DNA of 64,000 bases from Stenotrophomonas maltophilia (GCA_002364755.1 DEZI01000023.1:123435-187434), one strand, 5' to 3'. Shown: positions 35,854 to 44,972, counted from the first letter of the stretch. Notes: a model not told the origin generated them from the sequence alone. Numbers and translations: made by a program.

Positions 35854-38800
35854 TTACCAGGCCAGGCGCATTCCCACCTGTCCATTCACCTCGCGAAAGC
35901 CACCACTGCCATGCTGCACGCCCAGGCCACCCCACGCACCCCAGCGGTGGCCCAGCTTGAGCTCGGCACCGGCCCGTACTTCATAGCGGTCGCGCGGTAT
36001 ATCCGCAGCCATCGTCTGACCATTGAACTGCAGACTGCCGGTCGTGCTGGCGCGCAGCCAATGCACGCCGGCATAGGGCTGCACCCTGTTGCCTGCCGAC
36101 GTAGCATGGCCGAACACACGCACGCCAAGCCGTCCGCTCAGACCACCCGCATCGGCACCGCCGACCACCGTGCCGTTGCCTTCAACGTGGCGCGCCATGC
36201 GGTAATCGCTGTGCGACACCTGCACCTGCGGCTGCACGTACAACCTGCTGGCTGCACCCGACCATGCGGTGAAGGTATGGCCCGCTTCCAGTGATGCCGA
36301 CGTGCTGCGGGCAGCATAGGTTTCCATCGGCAGGCCGATGCCCTGGACGCGGTTGTCGAAGCGGCCGTGCTGGACGCTCAGATCAGCGTAGGCGCCCAGC
36401 GCGCCATCGTCCTGCTGGTGCCACGTTGCATACAGCCCTGCCGCCGTGCCCCGCACCCGACCCGTGGCGCTGTACCCGGTCAGCTGCGATACCGCCGTGG
36501 TGCTGGCGCGACCGCTGCCCAGCATCACGCCGAAGGAGGTCCTGCCGGCCCGCCACACGTCCGCGCCGATCTGCAACAGCGAGGTGCCCCCCTGCATCGC
36601 CAGCTGCCCCTCCACCGCGCGGGCATCGGCCTGGTGGTGGCCCACGCGTGCCCACGCCGCGCGGGTGTCCGCGGTTGCCAACAATGCACCGCGATCCTGC
36701 AGGCGATGGCTGAACATGCCCAACGCCGCGGACTGGTTGGCCAGGTAGGCGCCGGCCTCGGGCCGCAGCACGGCCGGCGGCGTGATCACCTCACCCTCGC
36801 CACCGTCCTCGGGGTCAGGGCCAGGAGTGGGATCCGGTCCGGGACCTGGGCCCGGACCCGGGCCCGGATCGACCACGCAGCCCGGCGCCGTCGGGTCCAG
36901 GTCACACGGGTCGCCCAGTTCGGAGCGCAGGTACCACTGTCCGTCGCCAGGGCGGGAAACGCTGCCCTTGTGCAGGAAGTACTCATAGCTGCCACCCACC
37001 GCACGCCCGGCAAGGCGGTAGGTTGCCAGCGACGCGCCATCGATCTGGATCAGCGGGATGCCGTCGCGGGTCGGCGCGCCCAGACCACCGATGTTCTGCA
37101 CGGCGATGCTGGCGTCGCCGGTCGCATCCCCCCGCACGTGCAGACGGTCGATGGCACTGCCATCATCCCCCAGCGCACCCTGGAACAGGAACGACCCGCG
37201 CTCGCTGTGCAGATCGCCATCAATGGTGAGGACGTTGAAGCGGCCGCTGCCATCGGACAGGGCGATGCCACTGTCCATCAACGCAACCTTGCCCTGCACG
37301 CGGGCGTCACCGGTCAGCGTCCACAGGCTGCTGCCTTCCAGCGACACGCTCTGCAGCAGGCTGGAGGCGCCTACCCACAGCGATCCCCCGGACAACTGCG
37401 CGTGGACCTGCGACTGAGGCACCAGGCCAGCGTCGACATCATCAGGGGTGATGACGATATCGCCGTGCAGCTGTGCACGGTCCCGCAACGAAACATCGAA
37501 GCGCCCGGCCACCGCTGCATCCAGTGCAAGGCCGATGCCGTTACCGCCTGAAACGATGGCCCCCCCACCCAGCGCAAGACCGGCATCGCGGCTGCTGCGC
37601 ACCCATACGCCGCCATGCTGCGCGCTGACCAGTGAGCCGCCCTTGATGTCCAGGCTGCCTCGGTCATTGATGACCGCCGCCCAAGCACCTTCGCCCTCGG
37701 TGCGTACATGGGTGTCACGCAGCGCCATCGCGCCACTGCCGCCGGACAGCGCACCGTGGGCGCTGGCACCGGTGGTGCGCACGCGGCTGTCAGTCAGATC
37801 GTTGCTGCCACCCAGGCGTGCGATCGCACCGATTGCCCCCCTGCCTTCGGTCAGCACATCCACGCTGTGCGAGCGCATCAGCGGGGCCGCCCCGTTGTTG
37901 CCATCGGCGTAAAGGCCGTGCCCGTTGTCACCAGTGGTGCGCAGGCGCGTCTGCTTGATGGTGCCCTCGCCGTTCAATGCGGAAATAGCCGCAGCGCTCG
38001 CGCCGTGCGTGGTGATGTCCGACTGGTCCACCAGCAGCCGGCTGTTGCCGCCAATGATGATCCCTTCATTGCGCCCAGTGGTGATGGACGAATTGACTAC
38101 CTGGACGACGGCGTTGGATTGGTTGATGTCGATACCCGCCCGCTCAGAGGACAGCATGGTATTGCGCAGGGTCAGTGCCGAACCCTGCAACGTGCGGATG
38201 CCGAAGTGGCCGGAGGCCTCAACCCCGTCCAGCACCAGCACACCCTGGTCGGCAACATTGGCGATGCTCGCATTGTCACCGCGGGCATGAAGGCTGCCAC
38301 CGCGCATCTCGACGCTGCCACCCGCATCGAGGCCGGCGCCAGACCTCGCATGATTGAGGTTTACATCCACGTTCTCCAGCACAGCCCTGCTCCCGCGCGC
38401 CACCAGAACGCCGTTGCTGCCGGCTCCATTTCCATTGATCTGCACACTGCGCAGCATCGCATCGGTGGTACCGGAAATGAACACCCCAGTGCCGCCGCCA
38501 CCGTGTTCGATGCGCAGGTTCTCCACCTGCAAAGATGCGTTGCCGCGGGTTTCGATGCCGTTGGAACTGCTGCCATGGGTAGTGATTACGCTGTTGCGCA
38601 CCTGCGCGCTGCCGTCGGTGACAAACAAACCATGAGATAGACCGCCGTGCGTCGTAATGGAAACATTGTCCAGCGTTGCACTGCCGCCGATGACCTCCAT
38701 GCCGGAGGCCGTCGCACCGCGGGTAGCGATGCTGCCACCGCTCATCTCAACATGCGCCCCGTTGCGGGCAAGCAACCCGCTGCCACCCAAACCACTGGTT

Positions 38801-39111
38801 TCGATGGTGCTGCCCGCAAGTGAGATACGGCTGCCCACTCCGTCCGCTGCAGCGCCAGCAGCCGTTTGACCTTGGGTGCGCAAGGTCACCGGGCCGGCAG
38901 GAACGATGCTGCCGCCATTGATTGCGTAGAACGCATGGCCGGCCGGGTTGCCGGGCTCCACGGGTTCGGTGGTGGTGTAATCACCGGCGGCGGGCGTCTG
39001 CTCATCGCCATCGGCAATGACCTGCTGGGCCGATGCCGGGGCCACGGCAGCTGCCAGGGCCAGTCCAAGCGCGACGGCCAAAGCATGATGTCTGGGAGGA
39101 GGCGACAACAT
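35854..39111 (-). CDS. Autotransporter (type Va) with pertactin-like passenger, AT3
   Basis: Protein of 1085 residues, paralogue of AT1 in the same orientation. Signal peptide (about 1-29, ending PASAQQ), beta-helix passenger with many short GN/GS/TTG turns (about 60-740), proline/glycine/aspartate linker (about 750-778), C-terminal barrel to the final W. The start at 39111 has GGAG 8 nt upstream; a longer frame begins at 39198 but would bury the signal peptide. CTCC pairs with this GGAG across a 7-nt loop, which may limit translation. Confidence 0.93.
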   Translation of the reverse strand: MLSPPPRHHALAVALGLALAAAVAPASAQQVIADGDEQTPAAGDYTTTEPVEPGNPAGHAFYAINGGSIVPAGPVTLRTQGQTAAGAAADGVGSRISLAGSTIETSGLGGSGLLARNGAHVEMSGGSIATRGATASGMEVIGGSATLDNVSITTHGGLSHGLFVTDGSAQVRNSVITTHGSSSNGIETRGNASLQVENLRIEHGGGGTGVFISGTTDAMLRSVQINGNGAGSNGVLVARGSRAVLENVDVNLNHARSGAGLDAGGSVEMRGGSLHARGDNASIANVADQGVLVLDGVEASGHFGIRTLQGSALTLRNTMLSSERAGIDINQSNAVVQVVNSSITTGRNEGIIIGGNSRLLVDQSDITTHGASAAAISALNGEGTIKQTRLRTTGDNGHGLYADGNNGAAPLMRSHSVDVLTEGRGAIGAIARLGGSNDLTDSRVRTTGASAHGALSGGSGAMALRDTHVRTEGEGAWAAVINDRGSLDIKGGSLVSAQHGGVWVRSSRDAGLALGGGAIVSGGNGIGLALDAAVAGRFDVSLRDRAQLHGDIVITPDDVDAGLVPQSQVHAQLSGGSLWVGASSLLQSVSLEGSSLWTLTGDARVQGKVALMDSGIALSDGSGRFNVLTIDGDLHSERGSFLFQGALGDDGSAIDRLHVRGDATGDASIAVQNIGGLGAPTRDGIPLIQIDGASLATYRLAGRAVGGSYEYFLHKGSVSRPGDGQWYLRSELGDPCDLDPTAPGCVVDPGPGPGPGPGPDPTPGPDPEDGGEGEVITPPAVLRPEAGAYLANQSAALGMFSHRLQDRGALLATADTRAAWARVGHHQADARAVEGQLAMQGGTSLLQIGADVWRAGRTSFGVMLGSGRASTTAVSQLTGYSATGRVRGTAAGLYATWHQQDDGALGAYADLSVQHGRFDNRVQGIGLPMETYAARSTSASLEAGHTFTAWSGAASRLYVQPQVQVSHSDYRMARHVEGNGTVVGGADAGGLSGRLGVRVFGHATSAGNRVQPYAGVHWLRASTTGSLQFNGQTMAADIPRDRYEVRAGAELKLGHRWGAWGGLGVQHGSGGFREVNGQVGMRLAW

Positions 39112-39306
39112 AGGGTAACTCCTGCAAAAGGAGGCACCATGCTGGACGGCTGCTGTCGAGGGAAACATCGAATTCCTTGTGATCGGTCGGCCGGTCAAGA
39201 ACGGTCACACAGCGTCGGCCGTGCGCACAGGTCCACCCAGGTTGAACTGAGGAAGCCGTCTGTCACCCCGGGCAGCATGGTTGCTCCCATCACAGGAGAT
39301 GACTCC

Positions 39307-39936
39307 ATGCGCAAATCGCTTTCCCTGCTGGCCCTCGTTCCCTGCCTGCTGCCCGCCTTGGCCAGCGCCCAATCAAATGATCGTGAGCGCGTTTACGGTT
39401 TCGCCGGTGTTGGCGCTTACTCGGTGACGATTCCGGCCAGCAGCAAGGTGGCCCCCGAGTACAAGGACACCCGCTGGAAGAACAGCAAGCTCGGCTTCCA
39501 GGCCGGCGCGGGCTACCGCATCAACGACCACTTCGCCCTTGAACTGGCAGGGCAGGCGCAGGGCGGTGGCAGCAAGGCCCGCAAGCCAACCCAGGCCGGT
39601 GATACCCATGTGCGCAGCAGCAGCCGTGCATTGACCCTTTCAGGTCTGGGCGTGCTGCCTCTCGGTGATCGCTTTGAAGTCTTTGGACGTGCTGGCCTGG
39701 GTGCCATGCGTACCTCGCTGACCGCCAGCACCGTCGATTTCGATCACAAGGCCACGTCCGGCACGCTGGCGCTGCAGTATGGGTTGGGCGCGAACATGCG
39801 GCTGGGCGAACGCAGCTTCGTGCGTACCGAATGGAATGTGCTGCGTCCCACCGGCAAGAGCACGTCGGCTGCACCATTGGCGGGCAGACGTGTGCTTGCG
39901 AGCCAGGTGAACGTCGCTTTCGGTCGCCATTTCTAG
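39307..39936 (+). CDS. Small outer-membrane beta-barrel protein (OmpA/OmpX-like)
   Basis: Protein of 209 residues with a signal peptide (about 1-22, ALASAQ), alternating beta segments and a C-terminal phenylalanine (FGRHF). Resembles the 8-stranded outer membrane beta-barrel families, with GFAGVGAYSVTIP as the first strand. AGGAGA precedes the start at a good distance. No OmpA-type peptidoglycan-binding domain. The role is unknown. Confidence 0.82.
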   Translation: MRKSLSLLALVPCLLPALASAQSNDRERVYGFAGVGAYSVTIPASSKVAPEYKDTRWKNSKLGFQAGAGYRINDHFALELAGQAQGGGSKARKPTQAGDTHVRSSSRALTLSGLGVLPLGDRFEVFGRAGLGAMRTSLTASTVDFDHKATSGTLALQYGLGANMRLGERSFVRTEWNVLRPTGKSTSAAPLAGRRVLASQVNVAFGRHF

Positions 39937-39981
39937 GCTACGGTGCCTGTGCGGCCGATCCCTGTTCTGCTGCTTCATGCG

Positions 39982-39992
39982 CCCCCCCCCCC
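39982..39992. repeat. Run of 11 C in the 39.94-40.21 kb gap
   Basis: The 277-bp gap between the barrel protein and the DUF805 gene holds a C11 tract, and a GTAG-like palindrome (GCCGAGCCCATGCTCGGC) at 40089. One frame across 39993-40075 (VAVPDTLKFQWLDDYG...) looks protein-like but has no start; it may be a gene remnant. Confidence 0.5.
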
Positions 39993-40213
39993 AGCGTAGC
40001 GGTGCCCGACACGCTGAAATTCCAGTGGCTGGATGACTACGGCACATCACGCGATGCCGAGGCAAAGGTCACCCGTCGATTGTGTGGTGCCGAGCCCATG
40101 CTCGGCATTGCCTTGCGCGAGGCGGCGGCGCGCTGCCGGCAATTACAATGTTTTTGATGGCGCCCCTCCCTCTGAAGCGAGATAGTTTCCCGCTTCTTCT
40201 GAGGAATGTTCCC

Positions 40214-40585
40214 ATGCTGAAAATGATGATGCCGCTGAAGCGCTACACCCAATTCAACGGACGCGCGAGCCGCAGCGAATTCTGGTGGTTCCAGTTGTTC
40301 ATCGTGATCGTATCGATCCCGCTGTACATTCTGAGCTTCTACGCCGGTTACACAGGCTCAAGCACGCTGGCGCTGGTCTCGACCGGCCTGAGCGTGGCGC
40401 TCTGGCTGGCGGTGATCGTGCCGTTGATTGCGGTGACGGTGCGCCGCCTGCATGACACCGATCGCTCGGGCTGGTGGTATCTGCTGATGCTGGTGCCGTT
40501 CGTGGGCCTGGTGGTGCTGGTGTTCCTGCTGCTGCCGGGTACGCCGGGCGGCAACCGTTTCGGTGCACCCGTGCCGCACGTGTGA
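40214..40585 (+). CDS. DUF805 family inner-membrane protein
   Basis: Protein of 123 residues: N-terminal YTQFNGRASRSEFWWF motif, three to four membrane helices, and RRLHDTDRSGWWYLL, both diagnostic of DUF805. The function is unknown. GAGGA lies 9 nt upstream of the ATG at 40214. Confidence 0.93.
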   Translation: MLKMMMPLKRYTQFNGRASRSEFWWFQLFIVIVSIPLYILSFYAGYTGSSTLALVSTGLSVALWLAVIVPLIAVTVRRLHDTDRSGWWYLLMLVPFVGLVVLVFLLLPGTPGGNRFGAPVPHV

Positions 40586-40602
40586 CGTTACCGCTTTGGC
40601 AG

Positions 40603-40709
40603 GTGTCGACCTTGGTCGACACGGTGTTGGCGTGGGTGCCTGACACATTCGTGCCAACCAAGGTTGGCACCTACCGGAGCAGTTCGGTAGCGCCGGGCCA
40701 TGCCCGGCG
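40603..40709. repeat. Group of palindromic repeats after the DUF805 gene
   Basis: GTGTCGACC/GGTCGACAC, GTGCCAACC/GGTTGGCAC and a GTAGCGCCGGGCCATGCCCG unit fill the 131-bp gap to thiL. Confidence 0.85.
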
Positions 40710-40716
40710 TTCTTCA

Positions 40717-41679
40717 TCAGGCGAAGTGCTGGTAACCGCCCTCGGCCGCTTCGCCATCCACCTGCACGCCCTGCCCTTCGGTGATACGACCGATGCGGGT
40801 CAGCGGCAGGTTCAGCGAATCGGACAGGTACTGCAGCGCGTCGCGCTGGTCGGCGGCGACGGTGAAGCAAAGCTCGTAATCATCACCGCCACGCAGGGCG
40901 CAGTCGCGAGCGTCTTCCCGGCCCAGAAGGCCGCGCAGCTCAGCGGAGATGGGGAGGCTATCGGTGTCTACCTGGGCACCCACGCCACTGCGCGAAGCGA
41001 TGTGGCCCAGGTCGGCCAGCAGGCCGTCGGACACATCCACCGCCGCATGCGCGAAGGCGCGAAGGCGCAGGCCGAGGGTGACGCGCGGTGTCGGCCGCAG
41101 CAGGCGCAGACGCAGGCTTTCGTAGTCGGCCAGCAACGTGGCGGTGGCGATGCTCAGCGCCCCCTGCTGCCACAGGCGCAGCGCACCGGCGGCATCGCCG
41201 AGCGTGCCGCTCACCCAGATGTCATCGCCTACCTGTGCGCGGTCGCGGCGCAGGGCCTGGCCGCGCCCCACCTGGCCCATCGCGGTCACCGACAACGACA
41301 GCGGACCGCGTGTGGTGTCGCCACCGATCAGCGCGATGTCGTGCTGGTCGGCCAGGGCGAAGAAGCCGTCGGCAAAGGCCTCGATCCAGTCTTCGGAGGT
41401 ATCCGGCAACGACAACGCCAACGTGCACCACGCCGGGCGAGCGCCCATCGCGGCAAGGTCGGAGAGATTGACCGCCAGCGTCTTCCAGCCGATGTCGAAG
41501 GCCGGCGTTTCGCCGGGGAAATGCACACCGCCGTTGAGCGTATCGGCAGTGACTACCAGTTGCTCGTTGGCACGCGGTTGCAGCAGCGCAGCGTCATCAC
41601 CGATGCCGAGCGGGATGTCGTCGCGCTCGGTGGTGCGCGCGCGGATGCGGTCGATGAGGGCGAATTCGGCCAGGGACAT
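40717..41679 (-). CDS. thiL: Thiamine-monophosphate kinase ThiL
   Basis: Phosphorylates thiamine phosphate to the active diphosphate. Protein of 320 residues with GIGDDAALL, the VTADTLNGGVHF metal motif, ALIGGDTTRGP and AVDVSDGLLADLGHI, all typical of the PurM-like ThiL family. It follows nusB, as in many gammaproteobacteria, with a 224-bp repeat-containing gap. Confidence 0.97.
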   Translation of the reverse strand: MSLAEFALIDRIRARTTERDDIPLGIGDDAALLQPRANEQLVVTADTLNGGVHFPGETPAFDIGWKTLAVNLSDLAAMGARPAWCTLALSLPDTSEDWIEAFADGFFALADQHDIALIGGDTTRGPLSLSVTAMGQVGRGQALRRDRAQVGDDIWVSGTLGDAAGALRLWQQGALSIATATLLADYESLRLRLLRPTPRVTLGLRLRAFAHAAVDVSDGLLADLGHIASRSGVGAQVDTDSLPISAELRGLLGREDARDCALRGGDDYELCFTVAADQRDALQYLSDSLNLPLTRIGRITEGQGVQVDGEAAEGGYQHFA

Positions 41680-41773
41680 GGGGCGCTCCGGCGGGTTGCA
41701 TGGATGGGCGGCGGGCGCAAATGCAGGCGGATCGTGCCGATCGGATGGAACCGGCGGGGGTGGAGCCGACTGG

Positions 41774-41856
41774 GTAGAGTCGACTGTTAGTCGGCTGCCT
41801 TTCGATCAGCGGTCCTATCGCCGGATCAAGAGCAGTCGACTAACAGTCGACTCTAC
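41774..41856. repeat. Inverted pair of GTAG repeats
   Basis: GTAGAGTCGACTGTTAGTCG at one end and CGACTAACAGTCGACTCTAC at the other form a near-perfect long hairpin between nusB and thiL. Confidence 0.9.
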
Positions 41857-41903
41857 CGAAGCAGATTCCCGCGCCGTTCAAAGAACGAGGCGGGACGCAG
41901 GGG

Positions 41904-42383
41904 TCAGTGACCCGATTCGACCTTGCGCCATTCCACGGCCGCACGATCCAGCACGCCGTTGACGTAGGTGTGGCCATGCTCGGAACCGAAACGCTTGGCC
42001 GATTCGATGGCTTCGTTGATGACCACGCGGTACGGCACGTCCAGGCGGTAGCGCAGCTCGTAGCCGGCCAGGCGCAGCACGGCGCGTTCGATCGCATCTA
42101 CTTCTTCGATGCCACGGTCCAGGTACGGGCCGAGGGCTTCGTCAATGTCTTTACGGTTATCCAGCACGCCATGCACCAGCGCTTCGAAATACGCCAGATC
42201 GGCGATTTCGCGGGCCTGTTCGTGGGCGAACTGGGCAATGAGCGACTGTGCGTTGCCGCCGGAGATCTGCCAGGCATACAGCGCCTGCACGGCACGACGG
42301 CGGGCGCGCGAGCGCAGCACCGGGTCGATGCCATCACGGCGGACGGGTTTACCGGAGGGCTTGCCCTGGGGGTTCTTGTTCAT
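41904..42383 (-). CDS. nusB: Transcription antitermination factor NusB
   Basis: Protein of 159 residues, all helical, with RRRAVQALYAWQ and the C-terminal INEAIESAKRFGSEHGHTYVNGV block. Forms the boxA-binding complex with NusE in rRNA operons. Overlaps ribH by 4 bp. Confidence 0.98.
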   Translation of the reverse strand: MNKNPQGKPSGKPVRRDGIDPVLRSRARRRAVQALYAWQISGGNAQSLIAQFAHEQAREIADLAYFEALVHGVLDNRKDIDEALGPYLDRGIEEVDAIERAVLRLAGYELRYRLDVPYRVVINEAIESAKRFGSEHGHTYVNGVLDRAAVEWRKVESGH

Positions 42384-42847
42384 GGCAGTTTCTCCAGCAG
42401 GTTGACCATTTCCAATGCAGCGATTGCGACTTCTTCACCCTTGTTGCCGTGGCTGCCACCGGCGCGGGCCTCGGCATCCTCGGCGCGCTCTACGGCCAGC
42501 ACGCCGTTCAGCACCGGCACGCCGAAATCCAGCTGCACGCGCATCAGGCCTTCGGCGCAGCGGTCGGCCACGTGTTCGTAGTGGCGGGTGTCGCCACGGA
42601 TGACGCAGCCCAGGGTGAGGATGGCAGCGTGTTCATGGGCGGCAGCGAGGCGAGCGGCGACCAGCGGCAGTTCCCAGGCACCCGGCACGCGGATCACGTC
42701 GATGTTGGCTTCGGCGATGCCGTTGCCGGCCAGGCTCTGGCGGGCGCCAGCAACCAGGGTATCGGTGATGCGGGCGTTCCAGCGGCTGGCCAGGATGGCA
42801 AAGCGCGCCGACTCGGGGGTGCGAAGATCGCCTTCGTAGTGGCTCAT
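42380..42847 (-). CDS. ribH: 6,7-dimethyl-8-ribityllumazine synthase
   Basis: Condenses the two riboflavin precursors into lumazine. Protein of 155 residues: FAILASRWNARITD, VPGAWELPLVA, LGCVIRGDTRHYEHV, PVLNGVLAVE. The start at 42847 gives the family N terminus. The leader carries AATCACCTCCTT at 42868-42879 (minus strand), the same as the 3' tail of 16S rRNA. Confidence 0.98.
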   Translation of the reverse strand: MSHYEGDLRTPESARFAILASRWNARITDTLVAGARQSLAGNGIAEANIDVIRVPGAWELPLVAARLAAAHEHAAILTLGCVIRGDTRHYEHVADRCAEGLMRVQLDFGVPVLNGVLAVERAEDAEARAGGSHGNKGEEVAIAALEMVNLLEKLP

Positions 42848-42884
42848 ATGCGGCTTGGGGGTTCGATAAGGAGGTGATTCTACC

Positions 42885-42990
42885 GCATGGTGTGCCGACC
42901 AACGGTCGGCACCCATCGGGGGACGGGTCGATCTGCCGGGCACGGCCCGGCGCTACCGGGGTCGGATCCCGCCCCGCGGGCTTCGACCCC
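42885..42990. repeat. Mixed palindromic repeats between ribH and ribBA
   Basis: GTGCCGACC/GGTCGGCAC, a CGGCGCTACC unit and a GGGGTC...GACCCC element (42958-42990). Confidence 0.8.
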
Positions 42991-43002
42991 ATCGGGCAAC
43001 CG

Positions 43003-44103
43003 TTACAGGGTCACCGTCTCCACCACTTCCAGGCCGTAGCCGGCCAGGCCCACCTGGCGGCGGGGGGTACCCAGCACGCGCAGCTTGCCCAGGCCCAGGT
43101 CGGACAGGATCTGCGAGCCGGCACCATTACGGCGCCACTGGCCCACATCCTTGTCCTTGCCCGGCACCACCGGCGCCGGCTGCTGGCGCAGGCGGGCCAG
43201 CAGGGCCTCGCCGTCGCGCGGGGCCGACAGCACCACCATCACGCCCGTCCCTTCGGCGGAAATCGCGCGCAGGGCATCGGTGGCGGCCACGCCGAAATCA
43301 TCACGGCGCCAGTGCAGCAGGTCGGCCAGCGGGTTTTCCACCTGCACGCGCACCAGGGTCGGGGTATCGGCCGCCGGGGTGCCACGGACCAGGGCGAAAT
43401 GCAGGTCGTGGGCGATGCGGTCGCGGTAGGTGACCAGCTTGAAGGGGCCGAATTCGGTATCGATGTCGCGCTCGTCCACACGCTCGACGGTCTTTTCGGT
43501 GGCCAGGCGGTAGGCGATCAGGTCGGCGATGGAGCCCATCTTCAGGCCGTGCTCGCGGGCGAACACTTCCAGCTCCGGGCGGCGCGCCATGCTGCCGTCC
43601 GGGTTGAGTATCTCCACCAGCACGCCGGCCGGTTCCAGCCCGGCCAGCATGGCCAGGTCGACGCCGGCCTCGGTGTGGCCGGCGCGGGTCAGCACGCCGC
43701 CCGGCTGGGCGATCAGCGGGAAGATGTGGCCCGGCTGGTGCAGGTCGGCCGGCCTGGCGTTGGGCTTCACCGCGGTACGGATGGTGTGGGCGCGGTCATG
43801 GGCGGAAATGCCGGTGGTCACGCCTTCGGCCGCCTCGATGCTGACGGTGAAATTGGTCTGGAACTGCGCGGTATTGGCCTGCACCATCGGCGCCAGGCCG
43901 AGATCGGCGGCGCGGGTACGGGTGAGCGGCAGGCAGACCAGGCCACGGCCGTGGGTGACCATGAAGTTGATGTCCGACGGCTTGACCAGCTCGGCGGCCA
44001 TGATCAGGTCGCCTTCGTTCTCGCGGTCTTCGTCGTCGACGATGACGACCATGCGGCCCTGGCGGATGTCTTCGAGGATCTCGGGGATCGGGGCGAAATT
44101 CAT
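43003..44103 (-). CDS. ribBA: 3,4-dihydroxy-2-butanone-4-phosphate synthase with degenerate GTP cyclohydrolase II domain (RibBX-like)
   Basis: Protein of 366 residues. The N-terminal half (about 1-200) has the RibB active-site motifs DDEDRENEGDL and HTEAGVDL. The C-terminal half has the length of a RibA domain but contains no cysteine at all; the zinc motif SxCxTGDxxxSxxCDC of GTP cyclohydrolase II is replaced by ENPLADLLHWRRDDFG. It should therefore make only the four-carbon riboflavin precursor, and a separate ribA is needed. Overlaps ribE by 4 bp. Confidence 0.95.
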   Translation of the reverse strand: MNFAPIPEILEDIRQGRMVVIVDDEDRENEGDLIMAAELVKPSDINFMVTHGRGLVCLPLTRTRAADLGLAPMVQANTAQFQTNFTVSIEAAEGVTTGISAHDRAHTIRTAVKPNARPADLHQPGHIFPLIAQPGGVLTRAGHTEAGVDLAMLAGLEPAGVLVEILNPDGSMARRPELEVFAREHGLKMGSIADLIAYRLATEKTVERVDERDIDTEFGPFKLVTYRDRIAHDLHFALVRGTPAADTPTLVRVQVENPLADLLHWRRDDFGVAATDALRAISAEGTGVMVVLSAPRDGEALLARLRQQPAPVVPGKDKDVGQWRRNGAGSQILSDLGLGKLRVLGTPRRQVGLAGYGLEVVETVTL

Positions 44104-44702
44104 GCACGTGCTCCTTCGCCCAGCAGGCGTTCAACATAACGGGCAACCAGGTCGATTTCCAGGTTCACCGCGCTGCCCACGCGCGAGGTGGAGAAAGCGG
44201 TGTTGGCCACGGTGTGCGGGATGAGGGCGACTTCGAAACCTTCGTGATCTACTTCGTTGACGGTGAGGCTGACGCCGTCCACGCAGATCGAGCCCTTCTT
44301 GGCGATGTAGCGGCGCAGCGCGGCCGGCGCGGCGAAACGCCAGCGCTGGGCACGTGCATCTTCGTGGATGCACAGGACCTGGCCGAGGCCATCGACGTGG
44401 CCGCTGACCAGGTGACCGCCAAGGCGGTCGGTCGGGCGCATGGCGCGTTCGAGGTTGATGACCGCCCCTTCAGACAGCTGGCCGAGCGTGGTCAGGCCCA
44501 GGGTCTCGGTGGACGCATCGGCCTGGAAGCTGCTGGCGTCGAAGGCGATGACGGTGAGGCAGACGCCGTTGATGGCAATGCTCTCGCCCATCTGCACGTG
44601 GTCGAACGGCAGATTCCCGACGTTGAAGGTGAAGCGGACATCGCCGCCGATGGATTCGCGTGCGGCCACATGGCCGACGCCTTCGATGATTCCAGTAAAC
44701 AA
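44100..44702 (-). CDS. ribE: Riboflavin synthase (alpha subunit)
   Basis: Dismutates two lumazines to riboflavin. Protein of 200 residues made of two similar barrel halves (FTGIIEGVGHV and LVSGHVDGLGQV starts; NGVCLTV and DGVSLTV motifs). The start codon is TTG at 44702, giving (M)FTGIIEG as in the family, with GGAG 10 nt upstream. The FMN riboswitch ends about 80 bp before it. Confidence 0.96.
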   Translation of the reverse strand: MFTGIIEGVGHVAARESIGGDVRFTFNVGNLPFDHVQMGESIAINGVCLTVIAFDASSFQADASTETLGLTTLGQLSEGAVINLERAMRPTDRLGGHLVSGHVDGLGQVLCIHEDARAQRWRFAAPAALRRYIAKKGSICVDGVSLTVNEVDHEGFEVALIPHTVANTAFSTSRVGSAVNLEIDLVARYVERLLGEGARA

Positions 44703-44781
44703 GAAACGTTCTCCGCGAAAAGTGAGCGAAAAACGCCGCAAGGCAAACAGGCGGGCGCAGGGCCGCAAAGGCCCTGTGGCA

Positions 44782-44922
44782 CCGTCTTCTTTCATCCGGA
44801 CTATGACCGTCGGCTCCGGCATTGGACCGGATCTGCTGACCCCCGACCATGGGCCGGGGCGCTCGCGGGCTCGTGCTTGCGCACCTACCGCCGGTGGGGA
44901 ATCGCACCCCGCCCTGAAGACG
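44782..44922 (-). promoter_or_regulatory. FMN riboswitch (RFN element)
   Basis: On the minus strand: CTTCAGGGCGGGGTGCGATT, then CCCCACCGGCGGTA, a variable arm, and the closing GTCCGGATGAAAGAAGACGG, all conserved RFN boxes. It should lower ribE, ribBA, ribH expression when FMN is high. Downstream hairpin CAGGGCC/GGCCCTG is followed only later by a T5 run, so control of translation (weak TTG start) is as likely as termination. Confidence 0.97.
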
Positions 44923-44972
44923 TTTGTGTACCGGCGAAACCGGCTGGGCCAGTGTACCAGCCTGGACTGACC

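Noticed and set aside
42868..42990. Forward gene after AAGGAGGTGATT and ATG at 42887
   Set aside because: The frame is short and runs through palindromic repeats; it is more likely chance or an anti-Shine-Dalgarno on the other strand.
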